This document shows positions 5,701-6,476 of a DNA stretch of 6,476 nt, one piece after another; position 1 is the stretch's first letter; every line of letters begins with the position of its first letter. The DNA is taken from NCBI GenBank assembly GCA_012799265.1, contig JAAZLP010000290.1:1-6476 (forward strand). Reading direction: 5' to 3'. The position numbers and the translations under genes are program-made. The DNA is from Phyllobacteriaceae bacterium. Lineage in GTDB: Bacteria; Pseudomonadota; Alphaproteobacteria; Rhizobiales; Devosiaceae. Below the pieces are notes generated by a model. The model saw only the letters and a program-made list of their open reading frames with translations, made no database searches and was not told where the DNA came from.

Positions 5701-6476
5701 TTATTCGCCGATTGCCGTGCGCCACTTGGCGAGCACTTCTTCGGTGCCGCCGAAATCGTCGAGCGGCTTGACGTCCACCAGCGTTACCGTGGTGAGGTCG
5801 GGAGCGCCCGGAGGCGGTGCAACCTCGGTGTGGATGGCGCGACGGCCGATCTCATTGGCAAGCAGTTCCTGGGTCGACTTGGACATGGCCCAGTCGAGGA
5901 AGACCTTGCCGCCATCCGGGTTCGGCCCGCCCTTGACGAGGGCAACGCCGTCCGGGGTGGCAACGGTGCCGTCGGAGAGCAGGATCACGCCCATCGGTGC
6001 GCCGCCATTGATATATTCAAAGGCGTTGTCTTCGAGGGTGAGGCCCATGGAAGCCTCGCCGTCAGCGATGTAGCGCGGCACGGCGCCCGAGGAATCGGTG
6101 AAGATGAAGTTCTTCGCCATCTCGGTGTACTTGTCCCAGCCTTCATCACCATAGACGGTGAGGACGGTCTGGAGCTGCTGCATGGCCGAGCCGGAATTGT
6201 CGGCGCGTGCCGATGCGATCTGGCCCTGCCACTTCGGATCGGCAAGGTCGAGCCAGGTCTTGGGCGCGTCTTCGAGCGAGACCATGTCGGTATTGACGGC
6301 CAGCACGTAAACGACGGCCGTGTACGGGGTCCACGACGGGTCGCGGACAAAGCTGGGGTCAAGCTTGTCGTGGCTCGCGACCTGATAGGGCTCGAGCAGG
6401 TCCGACATTTCGGTCAGAAGGCTGCCCGTGATCGACTAGATGACGTCGGCGGCCTGCTTGCCGGCTTCGGCGCGGA
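5701..6476 (-). pseudogene. ABC transporter substrate-binding protein (Fe3+/phosphonate/polyamine-type), partial and interrupted by an amber codon
   Basis: The reading frame encodes the C-terminal two thirds of a periplasmic binding protein resembling the AfuA/FbpA group (COG1840). Typical stretches are LLEPYQ, WTPYTAVVYVLAVNTDMV, TWLDLADPKWQGQIA, YIADGEASMGLTLEDNAF, DGTVATPDGVALVKGGPNP and FLDWAMSKSTQELLA, ending in WRTAIGE and TAA. Upstream of the ATG at 6408 the same frame stays protein-like: SITGSLLTE directly before it, then a TAG at 6438-6436, then RAEAGKQAADVI to the window edge. Homologues commonly read ADV(I/L)W here, so TGG to TAG is the simplest explanation. Restarting at 6408 would give a product without signal peptide or first lobe, probably non-functional. 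A sequencing error is possible. The ligand class is not certain: iron, phosphonate, spermidine or sugar-phosphate types share this fold. Confidence 0.7.
6436..6438 (-). other. In-frame amber codon in the substrate-binding-protein gene
   Basis: CTA on the plus strand reads TAG in the frame of the flanking binding-protein sequence (DVI-stop-SITG). TAG also ends the DeoR-family gene in this window, so amber is an ordinary stop codon here and reassignment is unlikely. Confidence 0.75.

Noticed and set aside
5100..5771. 223-residue open frame on the plus strand
   Set aside because: Antisense to the PP2C gene, whose motif series is unmistakable; the frame also crosses the operon gap and shows no domain of its own.
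6436..6438. Amber codon read as pyrrolysine or recoding
   Set aside because: No pyl genes or recoding structure are visible, the lineage is not known for it, and TAG is used as a normal stop for the DeoR gene here.

Overview
The window is dense, GC-rich DNA, about 60% GC by eye, with short intergenic gaps, 4-bp ATGA gene overlaps, and GTG and TTG starts. Gene content (periplasmic-binding-protein ABC importers, LacI and DeoR sugar regulators) points to an alphaproteobacterium, most likely Hyphomicrobiales and perhaps Devosia-like. That placement is an impression from gene style, not a computed result. I see no tRNA, rRNA, CRISPR array, insertion sequence or phage gene.

Left module (1-3803), a LacI-controlled carbohydrate locus. 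On the minus strand, a clan GH-J (GH32/GH68-like) glycosidase overlaps by 4 bp with a beta-lactamase-fold serine hydrolase. After a 111-bp gap with its own promoter region comes a sugar-type ABC substrate-binding protein, which runs off the left edge; permease genes presumably follow it. Divergent from the glycosidase is a LacI-family repressor on the plus strand. Two near-identical 18-bp palindromes with half-site TGCTAAA lie upstream of the glycosidase (2664-2681) and of the binding protein (474-491). They are the obvious operators for this repressor and join both transcription units in one local regulon. The likely logic is uptake of an oligosaccharide or glycoside, then cytoplasmic cleavage of a glycosidic bond and probably of an ester bond.

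Right module (3844-6476), all minus strand and convergent with lacI. An iron/phosphonate-type ABC substrate-binding protein is interrupted by an in-frame amber codon near the right edge. A PP2C-family phosphatase follows after 28 bp, and a DeoR-family regulator overlaps the phosphatase by 4 bp. A PP2C phosphatase between an importer component and a DeoR sensor is the least conventional arrangement here. A perfect 10-bp inverted repeat with an AT-rich 12-bp centre lies inside the first codons of the DeoR gene and may be an intragenic operator or an RNA hairpin.

There is no gene-free stretch longer than about 125 bp. The gaps at 432-542 and 2654-2774 hold promoters and operators. The gap at 3804-3843 separates convergent genes and shows only weak hairpins. 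The gap at 5673-5700 shows no strong signal.
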